From the NCBI GenBank assembly GCA_963678675.1, contig OY783197.1, positions 13,675,813-13,739,812 on the forward strand: DNA of 64,000 nt, written 5' to 3'. Numbering within the stretch: the stretch's first letter is position 1; each line of letters begins with the position of its first letter. This document shows, one piece after another, positions 1-12,200 of this stretch. The DNA is from Xiphydria camelus. Its lineage: Eukaryota > Arthropoda > Insecta > Hymenoptera > Xiphydriidae. A program made the translations under genes and the position numbers. The notes beneath the pieces are model-generated. The model did not search any database, was not told the origin of the DNA, and saw nothing but the letters and a program-made list of their open reading frames with translations.

Positions 1-1620
1 TTAAACATCATTTTTTTGATATGTGATAGAACAACCAAAAAAAAGTAACTTTCATAAGAAAATTTTTTTCAAAAATGTTTCCTAACAAAGATACAGGGTG
101 TCAAAGTTTCGAAAAAAAAAAAATGGTTTTCTCATCATAACTTCTAAACTGCCTGATCGATTTCTATGAAATTTCGCACACAGGCTAATGTAGAATAGCT
201 CTAAGCAATAATTAAATAATCTTTAAAAATTCTGCAGTGGCGTAGATACTAAGGGCCGGTACCCCCTTCCCCCCTCCCAATCTTCGGCGCCACTGGATAT
301 TTTGCAAAGAAAATTTAGTTATTGGATTCCCCGTTTAATTTAGAGAAAAAAATCACCCTTGCAAATTTTTGATTTATGGCTTCGTTTTTGAGATATTTAT
401 TTTAATTTATAGGGTTGCGAGCAGGCCAAAGCTAGGTTGAACTCCATTAATTGTGATATGTGATAGAGCAACCAAAAAAAAATAGATTCTCATCAGAAAA
501 TTCTTTTCAAAAATGTTTCCTAACAAAGATATAGGGTGTCAAAGTTTCGAAAAAGAATGGTTTTCTCATCATAACTTCTAAGCCACTGGATCGATTTTCA
601 TGAAATTTTGCACACAGGCTAATGTCGTACAGCTCTATGTAATAATTAAATAATTTTAAAAAATTCTCCAGTGGCGTAGATACTGGAGGCCGGTACCCCC
701 CTTTCCCCCTTCCCAATCTTCGGCGCCACTGGATATTTTGCAAAGAAAATTTAATTATTGGATTCCCCGTTTAATTTAAAGAAAAAAATCTCAAAAACGA
801 AGTCACAAATCAAACATTTGCAAGGGTGATGTTTTTCTTTAAATTAAACGGGGAATCCAATAATTAAATTTTCTTTGCAAAATATCCAGTGGCGACGAAG
901 ATTGGGAAGGGGAAAAGGGGGTACCGGCACCCAGTATCTACGCCACTGGAAAATTTTTTAAAATTATTTAATTGTTACTTAGAGCTGTACGACATTAGCA
1001 TGTGTGTGAAATTTCATGGAAATCGATCAAGTAGTTTAGAAGTTATGATGAGAAAACCATTTTCTTTCGAAACTTTGACACCCTATATCTTTGTTAGAAA
1101 ACATTTTTGAAAAAAATTTTCTCATGAGAATCTATTTTTTTTTGTTGCTCTATCACATATCACAATTAATGGAGTTCAACCTAGCTTTGGCCTGTATGCA
1201 ACCCTATAAATTAAAATAAATATCTCAAAAACGAAGCCATAAATCAAAAATTTGCAAGGGTGATTTTTTTCTCTAAATTAAACGGGGAATCCAATAATTA
1301 AAGTTTCTTTGCAAAATATCCAGTGGCGCCGAAGATTGGGAGGGGGAAAGGGGGGTACCGGCCCCTAGTATCTACGCCACTGTAGAATTAAAAAAAATTA
1401 TTTAATTATTGCTTAGAGCTGTTCTACATTAGCCTGTGTGCGAAATTTCGTGGAAATCGATCAAGAAGTTTTGAAGTTATGATGAGAAAATCATTTTTTT
1501 TCGAAACTTTGACACCCTGTATCTTTGTTAGGAAACATTTTTGAAAAAAAATTTCTTATGAGTCTACTTTTTTGTTGTTGTTCTATTACATATACAAAAA
1601 AATGACGTTTAACCTGGTCC
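1..1620. repeat. Large foldback repeat with doubled arms
   Basis: The whole segment is an imperfect palindrome with its axis near position 811; the sequence around 726-780 is the inverse of 835-895. Each arm holds two tandem units of about 433 bp, each containing a CCAGTGGCG motif, a GGGGGTACCGG motif and a GATAGAGCAACC motif. The right outer end reads CACCCTGTATA near 1620; the left outer end is cut by the window edge. Short open frames inside are products of the repeat and look non-coding. It is probably a non-autonomous foldback or MITE-type element. Confidence 0.85.
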
Positions 1621-1839
1621 ACCCTGTATATTGTTGTAAAAAACTTTGTTTATTAAATATCGCTAAAACAATGATTGGATCTGAATAAAGGGTCTTCAAT
1701 AAGTATACCAGAATTTTTCCAGATTTTTTTAACGCCTTTTTCTTGGAAAAAATATCAACAGTCCCTTTTAGACCCTGTGTACAGACGGTTATCCTAAAAT
1801 TTATGTGTACAGACGAAGGGTTAAATAAATTACCGACTT

Positions 1840-2170
1840 GTGGCATTCAATAATATTATCACAGTTGAAGGTTCGACCTTCTATGAATAGCCACAAAATG
1901 TTCTCATCTTTGCCGTATCTTTCATCCTTTCCAGGATATTTTAATAAATTTATTATTTACACAAATAATTGGCCCGATGTATGTGATAATAATACTATAA
2001 TTGAAAGTTTGATCCTCTAGAGTATGCCTTAAAATTTTGTCCGTTTCGCTGCACTTATTTCTTATCGTTTTCGAGATATTTGCATGAATTCATTATTTAA
2101 ACAAATTATCGATTTGAGCTGATTAATAATATCTTCATTGTTATAGGTTCGAAAATATTAATTATGATAT
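1840..2170. repeat. Dispersed copies of a ~135-bp satellite
   Basis: About two to three diverged units with the signature GATATTTGCATGAATTC followed by TTTAAACAAATTATCGATTTG and a GGTTCGA block. The same order of motifs forms the longer array at 50320-51430, so this is a small outlying copy of that satellite. Confidence 0.6.
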
Positions 2171-2379
2171 TATGATGATAACCAACCGTAATCAATACGA
2201 GTAAGTCATTATACTCATGTCGGTTAGTTTCTGAATTTGGTGTCATCTAGTAAAAAAGAAGACCAAACAAATTTGAAATTAGGATCAAGTTTCCCCTGTC
2301 GCACAGTGCTCCCCGGTATATGGGAGAGTGGACAAAAATAGAAATTCCTCTTGACGGTTAATCAAACAGTAAATAAATG

Positions 2380-2570
2380 ATTGTTAAGGAGGTTTTTTGG
2401 GTCACTGATCACGAATCTGAAGTCAGATTTCAAAAATTCAAGATGGCGGATACAATATGGCGGACGAGATTTTCGACAATCGACGAATTCATGCCAAATT
2501 TGGTATAGGGGGGTTTTTTGGGTCGCTGATCACGAATATGGTTATATTTGCAAAAATTCAAAATAATAAA
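2380..2570. repeat. Interspersed repeat module, ATGGCGGA type
   Basis: Contains two tandem partial units with the motifs TTTTTTGGGTC, TGATCACGAATCTGAAGTC, TTCAAGATGGCGGA and CGAATTCATGCCAAATTTGG. The same module is arranged as an inverted repeat at 31780-32420 and a diverged single copy lies at 49256-49335. No coding capacity is apparent. Confidence 0.65.
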
Positions 2571-2689
2571 CATTTAAATTTTGTTCTAAAGTTCTTTGTT
2601 TGTTTGTTTATTTATTTATTTCCTTTTTACTTTAAAAAATACTTATATGATTTGTTTGTTTGTAATGGGGCGTTGGGGGGGGGGGGGCA

Positions 2690-3235
2690 AAACTCCCGCC
2701 AAAACCCCGCCTTGAGCCCCGTCAACCTCGTATTTGACACTTACAATTAGCGACAAAAAATAGAATTCGTCATTCGGGCGTTTCGCGCCCTCATAATGAA
2801 AATATCTATAGTTGAGCAGCCCTGAGCAAATAAAACGATATATAGGTTTTAAGAGGAATGTACAAGCTTTAATAAAATACTAAACTAAAAAGGAGGTTTT
2901 TGGAACTTTTTAAGAAATAGTCTTCGCAATCGTACGTTTAAAAATATAAGAAATATAAGTTTTATGAATATTTTTTAAAATACTTATGAGATTTTTGTTT
3001 GTAATGGGGGGGGGGGCTTTAAATGTGTATGTAATCTACAAGGTAAGTGGATTTTTATTCACTTCATAAATAAGAAAAGGGTTGACATACCGAAAAAAAT
3101 ATTCGTAAAACTTATATTTCTTATGTTTTTACACATATGATTGCGGAAGCTATTTCTCAAAAAATTTGAAAAACCTCCTTTTCAGTTTAGTATTTTATTA
3201 AAGCTTGTACATTCTTCTTAATACCCCTATGGGGC
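2690..3235. repeat. Foldback repeat, axis ~3036
   Basis: An inverted repeat: the segment near 2852-2905 (TGTACAAGCTTTAATAAAA and an AAAAGGAGGTTTTT tract) is the inverse of 3165-3221. Contains G homopolymers of 13 and 11 bases. The same sequence recurs at 5160-5420 and inverted at 4830-5060, so it belongs to a nested cluster of related foldbacks covering 2690-5540. Confidence 0.7.
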
Positions 3236-4716
3236 ATAATTTCTGAAGTGTACCACTCTTGAAAATGAAAGTTGTCCGATCGGGCTAAAAATTGGCCCAA
3301 TTGTAGTCCTATTAGATAGTACTCCTCACACCAAAAATTAATTCATTTTGATAATTATTTATCAAAGTGGAGGGGGTACAATTTTTGGGTTATTTAAGCA
3401 AAGCCTTACTTTTAAACATCTGTAACTTTTTTCCTATTGCCTTAAACAAAATCTCTCTAGAAATGTTTTTCATAGACTTTTCCACAAACTTTCTGGTGGC
3501 CATAACAATTTTTTAAAAAATTAAAAATTTGACCCTAATTTTTGAAAATCAAAAATAAATTTGATTTTCTTTAATTTGGACAATTTTCTTATTTTTTAAA
3601 ATAATTTTAGAAGAAAGCTGAGATTTTTTCCTATAAGATCTCCAAGTTTCAGAGTGGAAAATTAATTCTTCTCTGAGTAATAGAACGATACGTAAAGCTG
3701 GTGGGAGAGGTAACGCGCGCGTATTCGTAGATCTCTGCAAATGAAGTGGTGGGTGGTCGAGCTGAACGCAATTCCGTAGCCGCGTGCTATCCTGTGTTAC
3801 AACTACTACATCGAAGGGACCGGTGAGTAAATTGGCGGGATATTTGAAAATATCGTGACTGGTCATTCTTATCTGAAAAAAGTACTTTTTTACAATGTCC
3901 TCTAAAAATATGAATACAATTTGGAAGGATAGATGTAGGATATATATATTGAACACCTTCATCAGTTTTTTTAGAAGGTCATCAGCCTTTTGAAAAGGAT
4001 TAATACATCTATCCCCTTCCAAATTTTATTCATATTTTTAGAGGACATTGTAAAAAAAGTACTTTTTTCAGATAAGAATGACCAGTCACGATATTTTCAA
4101 ATATCCCGCCAATTTACTCACCGGTCCCTTCGATGTAGCAGTTGTAGCACAGGATAGCATGCGGCTACGGAATTGCGTTCAGCTCGACCTCCCACCACTT
4201 CATTTGCAGAGATCTACGAATACGCGCGCGTTACATCTTCCACCAGCTTTACGTATCGTTCTATTACTCAGAGAAGAATTAATTTGCCACTCTGAAACTT
4301 GGAGGTCTTATAGGAAAAAATCTCAGCTTTCTTTTAAAATTATTTTAAAGAATAAGAAAATTGTCCAAATTAAAGAAAATCAAATTTATTTTTGATTTTC
4401 AAAAATTAGGGTCAAATTTTTAATTTTTTAAAAAATTGTTATGGCCACCAGAAAGTTTGTGGAAAAATCTATGAAAAACATTTCTAGTGAAATTTTGTTT
4501 AAGGCAACAGGAAAAAAGTTACAGATGTTTAAAAGTAAGGCTTTGCTTAAATAACCTAAAAATTGTACCCCCTCCACTTTGATAAATAATTATCAAGATG
4601 AATTAATTTTTGGTGTGAGGAGTACTCTCTAATAGGACTACAATTGGGCCAATTTTTAGCCCGATCGGACAACTTTCATTTTCGAGGGTGGTACACTTCA
4701 GAAATTATGCCCCATA
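3236..4716. repeat. Foldback repeat, axis ~3973, ~740-bp arms
   Basis: Near-perfect palindrome: 3236-3900 is the inverse of 4045-4716, for example AGAGGACATTG at 4040 against its complement at 3896. Both arms keep a similar open frame beginning MTSHDIFKYPANLL (3549-3868 on minus; 4078-4395 on plus). Because it sits on both arms of a palindrome and shows no recognisable domain, I treat it as a by-product of the repeat. Confidence 0.8.
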
Positions 4717-4732
4717 TACCGTTTTTTTTTGC

Positions 4733-5312
4733 TCAGGGCTGCTCAAACCAAACTATAGATATTTTCGTTATGAGGGAGCGAAACGCCCGAATTACGAATT
4801 CTATTTTTTGTCACTAAGTGTTAAATACGAGGTTGACGGGGATTCAAGGCGGTGTGTTGGGGGGCTCACTTTATATAAATAAGAAAAGGGTTGTGACACA
4901 CCGAAAAAAATATTCTTAAAACTTAGATTTCTTATGTTTTTACACATATGATTAAGGAGGCTATTTCTCAAAAAATTCGAAAAACCTCCTTTTCAGTTTC
5001 GTATTTTATTAAAGCTTGTGCATTCCTCTTAATACCTATATATCATTTTACTTGCTCAGGGCTGCTCAAACCAAACTATAGATATTTTCGTTATGAAGGC
5101 GCGAAACGCCCGATAAGAAATATAAGTTTTACAAATATTTTTTTCGGTGTGTCAACCCTTTTCTTATTTATATAAAGTGAGCCCCCCAACACCCCGCTTC
5201 GAACCCCGTCAACCTCGTATTTGACACTTAGTGACAAAAAATAGAATTCGTCATTCGGGCGTTTCGCACCCTCATAATGAAAATATCTATAGTTTGGTTT
5301 GAGCAGCCTTGA
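4733..5312. repeat. Foldback repeat, axis ~5022
   Basis: 4733-4890 (GCTCAAACCAAACTATAGAT, then a GAGGTTGACGGGG block) is the inverse of 5155-5312. The flanking part to about 5540 repeats the 2850-3060 sequence in inverted order, so this palindrome is nested with its neighbours. No gene seen. Confidence 0.75.
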
Positions 5313-5559
5313 GTAAATAAAACGATATATAGGTATTAAGAGGAATGTACAAGCTTTAATAAAATACTAAACTGAAAAGGAGGTTTTTGGAACTTTTTGA
5401 GAAATAGCCTCCGCAATCATATGTGTAAAATCATAAGAAATATAAGTTTTACGAATATTTTTTTCGGTATGTCAACCCTTTTCTTATTTATATTAAGTGA
5501 ATAAAAATCCCCTTACTTTGTAGATTACATACTCATTTAAAAGAATTTCTAAAAAGAAG

Positions 5560-6180
5560 TTCGTAATTCTGTTGAGACGAGAATGTTTACGCTGTGACGC
5601 GTCTTTCTTTATTTATTTGCATGGCAAGGGTGATTCAGTTGTTCAGAAACGGATAGGTGTGGGTATAAGGGGCATTACTTTTTGATTTCAACGAATTAGT
5701 TTTTCTATATCGCGTAAGTAAAAATCTGATTTTTGTCCACTGGATAAAGCACTGTGTGTCGGTACGAAAACGACGATGACGTTTGTGAAATATTAGCAAC
5801 TCTCATCTTTGAAGGTTAGGATGAGATATATCTCTCAAATCCGTTTTTCGATTTGACTTTACATACGCTCAATTGAAAGCAAAGATTCCAAATTACGTAT
5901 GAAATTATATTCATAATTCGAAACGCCTTACTGAGGAATTTGTTTCAGGTACACATTATACGCGGAATAAACTAGTCTCTGTGAACCTCGCGATGGGCGC
6001 TATGCTTTGGAGCCCATAGCGTGAGACTCTGCAATTAAGGCCCTTAATGACATTATAATGATATGACAGGATATTAATAGTGATAACATTATATATTAAA
6101 GCAAAAAGCAACATTTCACCATTAAAATGCTATTAAGAACTAAGAATTGAAATTACAAAGCAGCAGGAAAAAGTAATCAC
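5560..6180. other. Unassigned sequence, no gene seen
   Basis: Ordinary AT-rich sequence with no convincing open frame, no repeat recognised elsewhere in the window and no RNA gene. It lies downstream of the last visible carbonic anhydrase exon, so it is probably intronic to that gene. Confidence 0.4.
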
Positions 6181-6184
6181 ATTA

Positions 6185-6396
6185 TAGTGATATTATAGTT
6201 GTGTATCAATAGTAACACTATTGATTTCAGTGACACTATTTTTAAAACCAACAGCAGTACTATTAACGATGACAATACAATTGGGGCCAGTGGCAATGTT
6301 TTTGGACTCAGTGACAATATTCTTAAGGACAATGGTAATACCATTGGTAATCTAATAATGACAATTGGGACCAATAATAATACTATTGATCAGTAG
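6185..6396. repeat. Degenerate 18-21-bp minisatellite
   Basis: A chain of about ten imperfect units close to AGTGACAATATTnnTAAnGAC. The tract stays open on both strands for about 65 codons; on plus it reads a repeated S/N-D/N-T-I pattern (for example DNTIGASGN). That regularity follows from the repeat and need not mean coding. It ends about 130 bp from a carbonic anhydrase splice site. Confidence 0.6.
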
Positions 6397-6523
6397 TTAA
6401 CTTGACAAAAATACTATACATTATCGATAGTATTTTTAACGGTATCTTTAATAGTATTGTCAATCACATTTTTCGATATGGAATACTTCCTTATTCAATG
6501 AAATCATCACTCATATTATTTAC

Positions 6524-6747
6524 CTCAAAAAGTACAGCGACAACAGCAATACCGTCTTTATATTTTGATGCAGTAATAATATTTTCATATTTTTTGTCAT
6601 AATGGACATAATGTAGTTCTAGAGGGGCTCGAACTCCATCAATAGTATGTTCAGCGCTCCAATGAAAGTGCATTTGTTCCAGAACATATGTGGATGGTAA
6701 GCCCCCTCCTTGCAGGTGAATAGGTATTCCATTTAAGGAAATTTGAA
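6524..6747 (-). CDS. Alpha-carbonic anhydrase, zinc-ligand exon
   Basis: Internal 224-bp exon of an alpha-carbonic anhydrase, the zinc enzyme that interconverts CO2 and bicarbonate. The translation contains MHFHW (first two zinc histidines, H94/H96 in human CA II numbering), AEHTIDG (E106) and LELHYVH (E117 and the third zinc ligand H119). The GGGLPSTYVLEQ segment before them is also typical. The acceptor is TTTCAG at 6748-6753 and the donor GAG|GTAAAT at 6523-6522, both canonical. The exon starts in the third-missing phase (two bases) and matches the one-base overhang of the exon at 47770-47925, which gives ...NTGHT-I-QISLNG... across the join. The following exon with the Thr199 region is not visible. 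One oddity is S for the usual G after HFHW. No stop or frameshift is seen, so it looks functional. Confidence 0.93.
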
Positions 6748-6749
6748 CT

Positions 6750-8090
6750 GAAACATTACATTGAGAAATATATGAAATTAATATTGGATGGATTGTATAA
6801 CCTAGTTCTATGTACAATATTAATATACCGGGTTTCCACGTAAGTTACGTCATAAGTGGTCATAGGACGATACGGCACGTAGCGATTTGTAGATTGTAGG
6901 CTATACGTTATTGGTCGGAGATGCAAGGACGTCGAACGATTGGCTCTGCTATCGCTGGCAGACGTCAATCGTTGTGAGAGAAGTTCTCTAGGTCGTAAGC
7001 ACCTAGCAGACGAGAAAGTGGGGCGAGTGAGGCGTACGCGTCTTTACAAAGTGGAATTTTTCGGAGGAATTGTATTTTTTGGAAATAAAACGTGGTTTTC
7101 AAAGTTAATAAAATATGTCCATTCGCGAAACGATTTCCCTCGCGTTTGTTTCGACCTTCGGACGTGCTTGTTAATAAAAAGTAAAAATTCAGTTAAATTG
7201 GAGTAATGAAGGAAGGGTGATACTCTCACGATAAATGTAAAATAATTAACGAGTTGTAGAGACAAGTGAATCGTCGTGGAAGATTACAGTGGCTACGCAG
7301 TTCTTGGCATTTTTTAGTAGAATAAGTGTAACGATAAATGGAGAGGAATTTAAAAAGGATGAGTGAAATAACAAAAATGAATTGTTTTGAAGTCATTCAA
7401 TTTATTTATTATTTACAAAGGCAATAATATTAAGCTAATAACACAAGCCTGCGATGAAAAAAATACAAGGGAAGTGACAACTGAACTTTATGTATTTTTT
7501 GGTGTTAATTTAAAAAAAAATAATAAGAAAGTTCTATCACGTCAATTTTTCTTGAAAAATTTAAGTTTACTTGGATTTTTATGAACATTTCTAACTTTTA
7601 AACTTTTGGTCGATAACCTATATTTCATGTAACTTATCTTAATGAAAACAAATTAAAATAGTATGTTGGTGATTTTTCTCTAGAAACTACACCATAAGTT
7701 GATGTATTTAAGTTTAAACCCAAGGGAACGTTCAGGTTTGCTCTCGACCAGAGGCGGCTCCTGCGATCTGGTAACAATGGTTTTCATCCATTTAAACCTA
7801 TACAAAATAATCTGCTGTATTTTTTTGCTGAAAAATTAATTTGCCTCACCAAGAATCGATTATTTTACATATATTTGAATAGATAAAAACCACTGTTGCC
7901 AGATAGTACGCAAAATTGTTCGAGATAATTAATTTTCAAATAGGATTCCAGCAAAAATAGCGATATCGATTTTACAAAAAATCCTGACGTGATGGAAAAA
8001 AATGGAGGCCATTTTAGAAATCAGCACACCAAATAACATAAAAATCAGCGAAAACTTTTCTTGTATTTTTCAATAACTTAAATTTCGCAG
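6750..8090. other. Intron sequence, nothing identified
   Basis: Start of the large carbonic anhydrase intron on the minus strand. 6840-7060 is richer in CpG than its surroundings but holds no recognised gene; several short open frames have no recognisable domain. No repeat elsewhere in the window matches it well. Confidence 0.4.
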
Positions 8091-8099
8091 GCCTGTGTA

Positions 8100-8190
8100 A
8101 TAAGAAGGGATCCAGGCCGTCACGATCGCCCGACTTGACGCCGATGGATTATTTTTTCTGGGGCTATGTAAAGGAACAGTTAAGCCGGTC
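8100..8190 (+). pseudogene. Mariner-like transposase C-terminal scrap
   Basis: A short reading frame gives SRPSRSPDLTPMDYFFWGYV followed by KEQ. The block RSPDLTP-x-D-[FY]-F-[LF]-WGY is the hallmark around the third catalytic acidic residue of the Tc1/mariner-related proteins that carry the DUF4817 N-terminal domain in insects. Only about 30 residues survive, with no upstream catalytic motifs. A separate N-terminal scrap that may be of the same family lies at 45353-45475 on minus. Clearly a dead remnant. Confidence 0.65.
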
Positions 8191-8199
8191 GCAGACAAT

Positions 8200-8345
8200 G
8201 CGTACATTCGATAAATGCGCGAACGTTCGGGCTCGTACTATGCCTTCGGCTACCCTTCCACACGCTACAGTATTTGAAAAATGTTTGTGCATTCGGCAAA
8301 TGCGCGAACGTTCGGGTTCGTCTCGTATTACGTTACGCCTTCGGC
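8200..8345. repeat. Two-copy tandem repeat, ~84-bp period
   Basis: The block AAATGCGCGAACGTTCGGG with flanking CATTCG and CTTCGGC(C/T)ACCCTT recurs at about 8213 and 8297. Related CpG-rich words (ATTCGCCAAATGC) appear at 8390 and again at 27650. Confidence 0.6.
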
Positions 8346-8439
8346 CACCCTTGGAAAATGTTCAGCCACTGCTTCAGTTGACAAATATTCGCCATTTAGT
8401 GCAGAACAGTGACGGAGAGCGGTAATTAAAAGAGCTAGT

Positions 8440-9290
8440 ATTTATAATAAATAAAATGGATAGTGTTTGGGAACGTGCGATCGATGCTAGATCTCCGCGG
8501 GATCGTAAATCCCGCAGACACTCGTTCATGACACGGCTACTGACCAAACATACCGCAAGGTGGATTTTGATGTTCCACGGTGATTGATTTCGAACGCGTG
8601 GTGAGAAGGAGTTAAACCGGGCGGTTAATTGAATGATTCGACACTGCACTCACTATATTACTATTAATATATTCAAACTAAAGAGATACAGGTGATGATT
8701 AACCGTGGTTTAAAATTAACTGTTCCGAATGTACTATATACGATACACTACACTGGTGTGCCTTGGTTGGCAAGTTAACTGACTTGTCACTTAAGTATAA
8801 CGGATATACACTTAGGTGAATTCAATGATAAGTTGAAGGACTTACAACCTGAATGCGCTGGATAGGCTGGCTGACTGACTGAGGCACTGATCACTATGCT
8901 GACTGAGGCACATTTGCACATTGAAGAAGATACATTCGGTAGCGATTTATATACATTGCAATTAATAGCTAGTGGGGATAGCGTGGGTGATGCGGTACGC
9001 TCTAATTGGTTGGTTGAGAGTGACGCTATAACTAGTGGGGGTTGATGGTTGCGCCCCGATTGGCTAGGAAGGTAATTAATTCCCCTGATAAGGAAGGTAC
9101 AACCTCTTAGCCTTCCGAAAGGGGCGAGGAAGTTTCCGAAGAAGTGCAGGTGCGTTCTGTACTTGGAATTTCCCGTGACGTACTAACAAGGGAAGTTAGG
9201 GAACCCGAAAAGTCAGAAAATTCCGCCATTCCATGTGCAAGTAGAGTAGTTCAAGCGTAATACAAAAATACATTTCATTGGTGCGGTATT
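8440..9290. other. Unassigned, possible old LTR remnant
   Basis: No gene seen. Contains a short hairpin (GCGGGATCGTAAATCCCGC at 8499-8517), several CTGACTGA repeats near 8870-8910, a TATATAC box at 8948 and CCTTCCGAAAGG near 9110. Composition and spacing resemble an LTR leader, but no paired copy or primer site is visible in the window. Confidence 0.25.
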
Positions 9291-9297
9291 ACGGTTT

Positions 9298-12200
9298 CAA
9301 GGGGTGAAATCATTCCTTGAAACAATGCGGATTTTTCTTCTTCACGGAATAACTCCCGAACGGTAAAAGATAAGGGAAAAAAGTTGAAATAAAAGTTTTA
9401 TGGTTTTTCTCGATCTATAAAACTGGTGGGAAAAAATTTTGGAAAAAATGTTTTTTTTTTAAAGTTACCCCCACCACCGACCCATAAAAATGGGTTTTTG
9501 GATTTCTTAAGTTTATGTAAAAATACCTCTCAATGTTCTCTTTTTACACATCCCTAGTTTATTATGTATCCTTTTTGTTTTAATTTAGAAAACCTCGAAC
9601 TTTAAGGCCGTTTTGACGTAAACAGTGAAACGGTCTTATGAAACGATATCTACATTTTTATTTATATACATGTCATACAGTTTTTAATTATTTTAGCAAA
9701 ACACGTACTTACAATGACATGAAAAATTAAACTTATTGAAATGAATCAATGAAATGTATTTTTCAAACAACACAAATAAAATATCGTATGAACCTCAATG
9801 ATAATGTTGAATGACGCAGGATCTATGTCGACATTGACGCCGATAACGTTTTAGCAAACATCCCGGTTTGCGTATTGCAAACATGTTTGACTCGTGACTA
9901 TTATCGTTACATGTTGATAAGGTATCCCTTTTCCGTTCGTAAAAAATCTAAGGTAAACATGTTTTTTTATTAGTATAATATAAATATGGCTGAAAGATGT
10001 AGGTTATTTCCAGTTACATTTACGACTGCAATTAGCTACCATTCTATTAGAAACAGTTATTAATCATTGCCCCAAAGGCTTTTCATTATAAAATGACGCC
10101 GATTAACGTTTCAAATGTAATAAACATGTTAACGACTACGTTTCAAATTACGGAGTTGGCACAGACCCCTATAACATCAGATGAAATTGAAGTTCATAAT
10201 CAAATTCGTGACATTATAAACACTTTTAGAAACGTAGATCTCGTACCATTAATTGAATACGATTACGTATTTGATTTTGCTAATCCACCTGAACCCCATG
10301 GAGCACAGGTTGTAGAGTACCCTACAGTTTCAGCAGAAGAGGAAGATAATTTTGAACCTGCAGAATGCATTGTTGATGACGAAGGTGGAAAAGTCGACTT
10401 AAGTTATAAGAGAAAAGCTGTTGAATTTTGGAAAAGCGGAAAAAAAAGCCCGACGACCACTCACTAGTGTGCAGATAAAATTTCGCAAAGTTAAATCTTT
10501 GCCACAGCTATATAGATGGTGTACAAAAAGGTGGGACGAATGCAGATAAAATTGCATTTATTACGGAATACATACTGCAAAGATTTGAAGAAGCTTGTGA
10601 CAGAAGATCTATTATTCACGATATGGATTTAAGATTATGGGTTTTGAGGGCGAAGGACTTGGTGAACCTTTCCGAATTCAAGACAAGTAAATGGTGGATT
10701 TGGAAATTTAAAAGAGTGCACAGAATCGTGTCTCGCAAAATAACAACATTCAATACGCAATCTAGGTTCCAAGATATTGACAACCTACAAAATATTGCAA
10801 AGACGTTTGTATCAAACGTAAAATTAAATATACCAACTATTGGATTTGAAGAAATATATAACGCAGACGAGAGTGGCTTCAACCTCGAAGTACATTCAGG
10901 GCGAACGTTGGCAAAATTAGGAGTAAAAACGGTAGAAGCAACGGTCCAATCAGTATCATCTACAACACACAGCTATACTATAATGCCTATCATTTCGGCA
11001 AGTGAACGTCTTGTGCCACCACTGTACATAGTTTTGAAGGAGTCTACAGGAACATTTTGCCCAAGGGTGAAAGAATCTCTATTTCGTCCAGCTAACATTT
11101 ACATTCAAGCTTCAAAATCAGGTAAACTTACGTCTGAACATTTTAAAACTTGGTTCATCCAGGTGTATTTACCGAATACTAGCCATAAAAGCATGCTACT
11201 ACTCGACTCATGGACGGGACATTGTTCGAGTCAGCTAGAGACGTTGATCCCACAAGACCAAGACGGTACAGTTTTCAATGATTCCGAAAAAAACGACTAG
11301 CATAATTCAACCTTTAGATGTATTTGGATTCCGGATTTGAAAGAATTTTGTTCGAACATTTTCTGATAATGTACACCTTCAACAGAAAGATATTATTTTG
11401 CACTCGCGCAATGAAATAATTAAATTGCAATCACATTAACACACAACCAGCTTTCGTCGCCTAGATTTAAAAATCTTTTCCGGTATGCTTGGTTCAAAAG
11501 CGGATATCTAGAAACACATCCCGGTGAATTTCAAAACCCTGTAGATTTTTGTTACTTTAGGAGTGTAAAGCATATACCCAGATGTAGTATTTGTGGAGAA
11601 GTTGCTTTCATACGTTGTGCATGGTGTGCCGAGTATTTCTGTTTTGAACATTTCTATGAACAATATCACTACTGTATAAATTATAATCCGTAATTTTAGT
11701 GTATTTGCCATTTTCTACCATTACAACTGTTTTAATGTATAATCCACTAATAAAATATGTACAATAGATACAAATATTTTGTTTATCAGGATTCATTGAA
11801 TGAATGAATGAATGAATTCGTTTATTTATATGTCATAATTTGATGAATGTAACTGCGGATAAGCTACATCTTCCAGTCACAAATACGTATGTATAGTATA
11901 AATATAATAATCATGAAACGTACTTACATAAGATTTTTAACGAATGATGAAAGAATATCTCACCAGCATGCAGTGATAATAGTCACGAGTCAAACACATT
12001 CCCATTATGCAAAACGTTATCGGCTTCAATGTCGACATAGATCCTGCGTCATTCAACGTTGTTATTGAGGTTCATACGATATCTTATTTGTGTTGTTTGA
12101 AAAATACATGTCATTGATTCATTTCAATAAGTTTCATTTTTCATGTAATTGTGAGTACGTGTTTTGCTAAAATAATTGAAAACTGTATGAAATGTACAAT

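Noticed and set aside
3549..4395. Matching ~105-residue frames on both arms of a palindrome (MTSHDIFKYPANLL)
   Set aside because: They are duplicated by the palindrome itself and show no known motif; similarity between arms does not indicate selection on protein.
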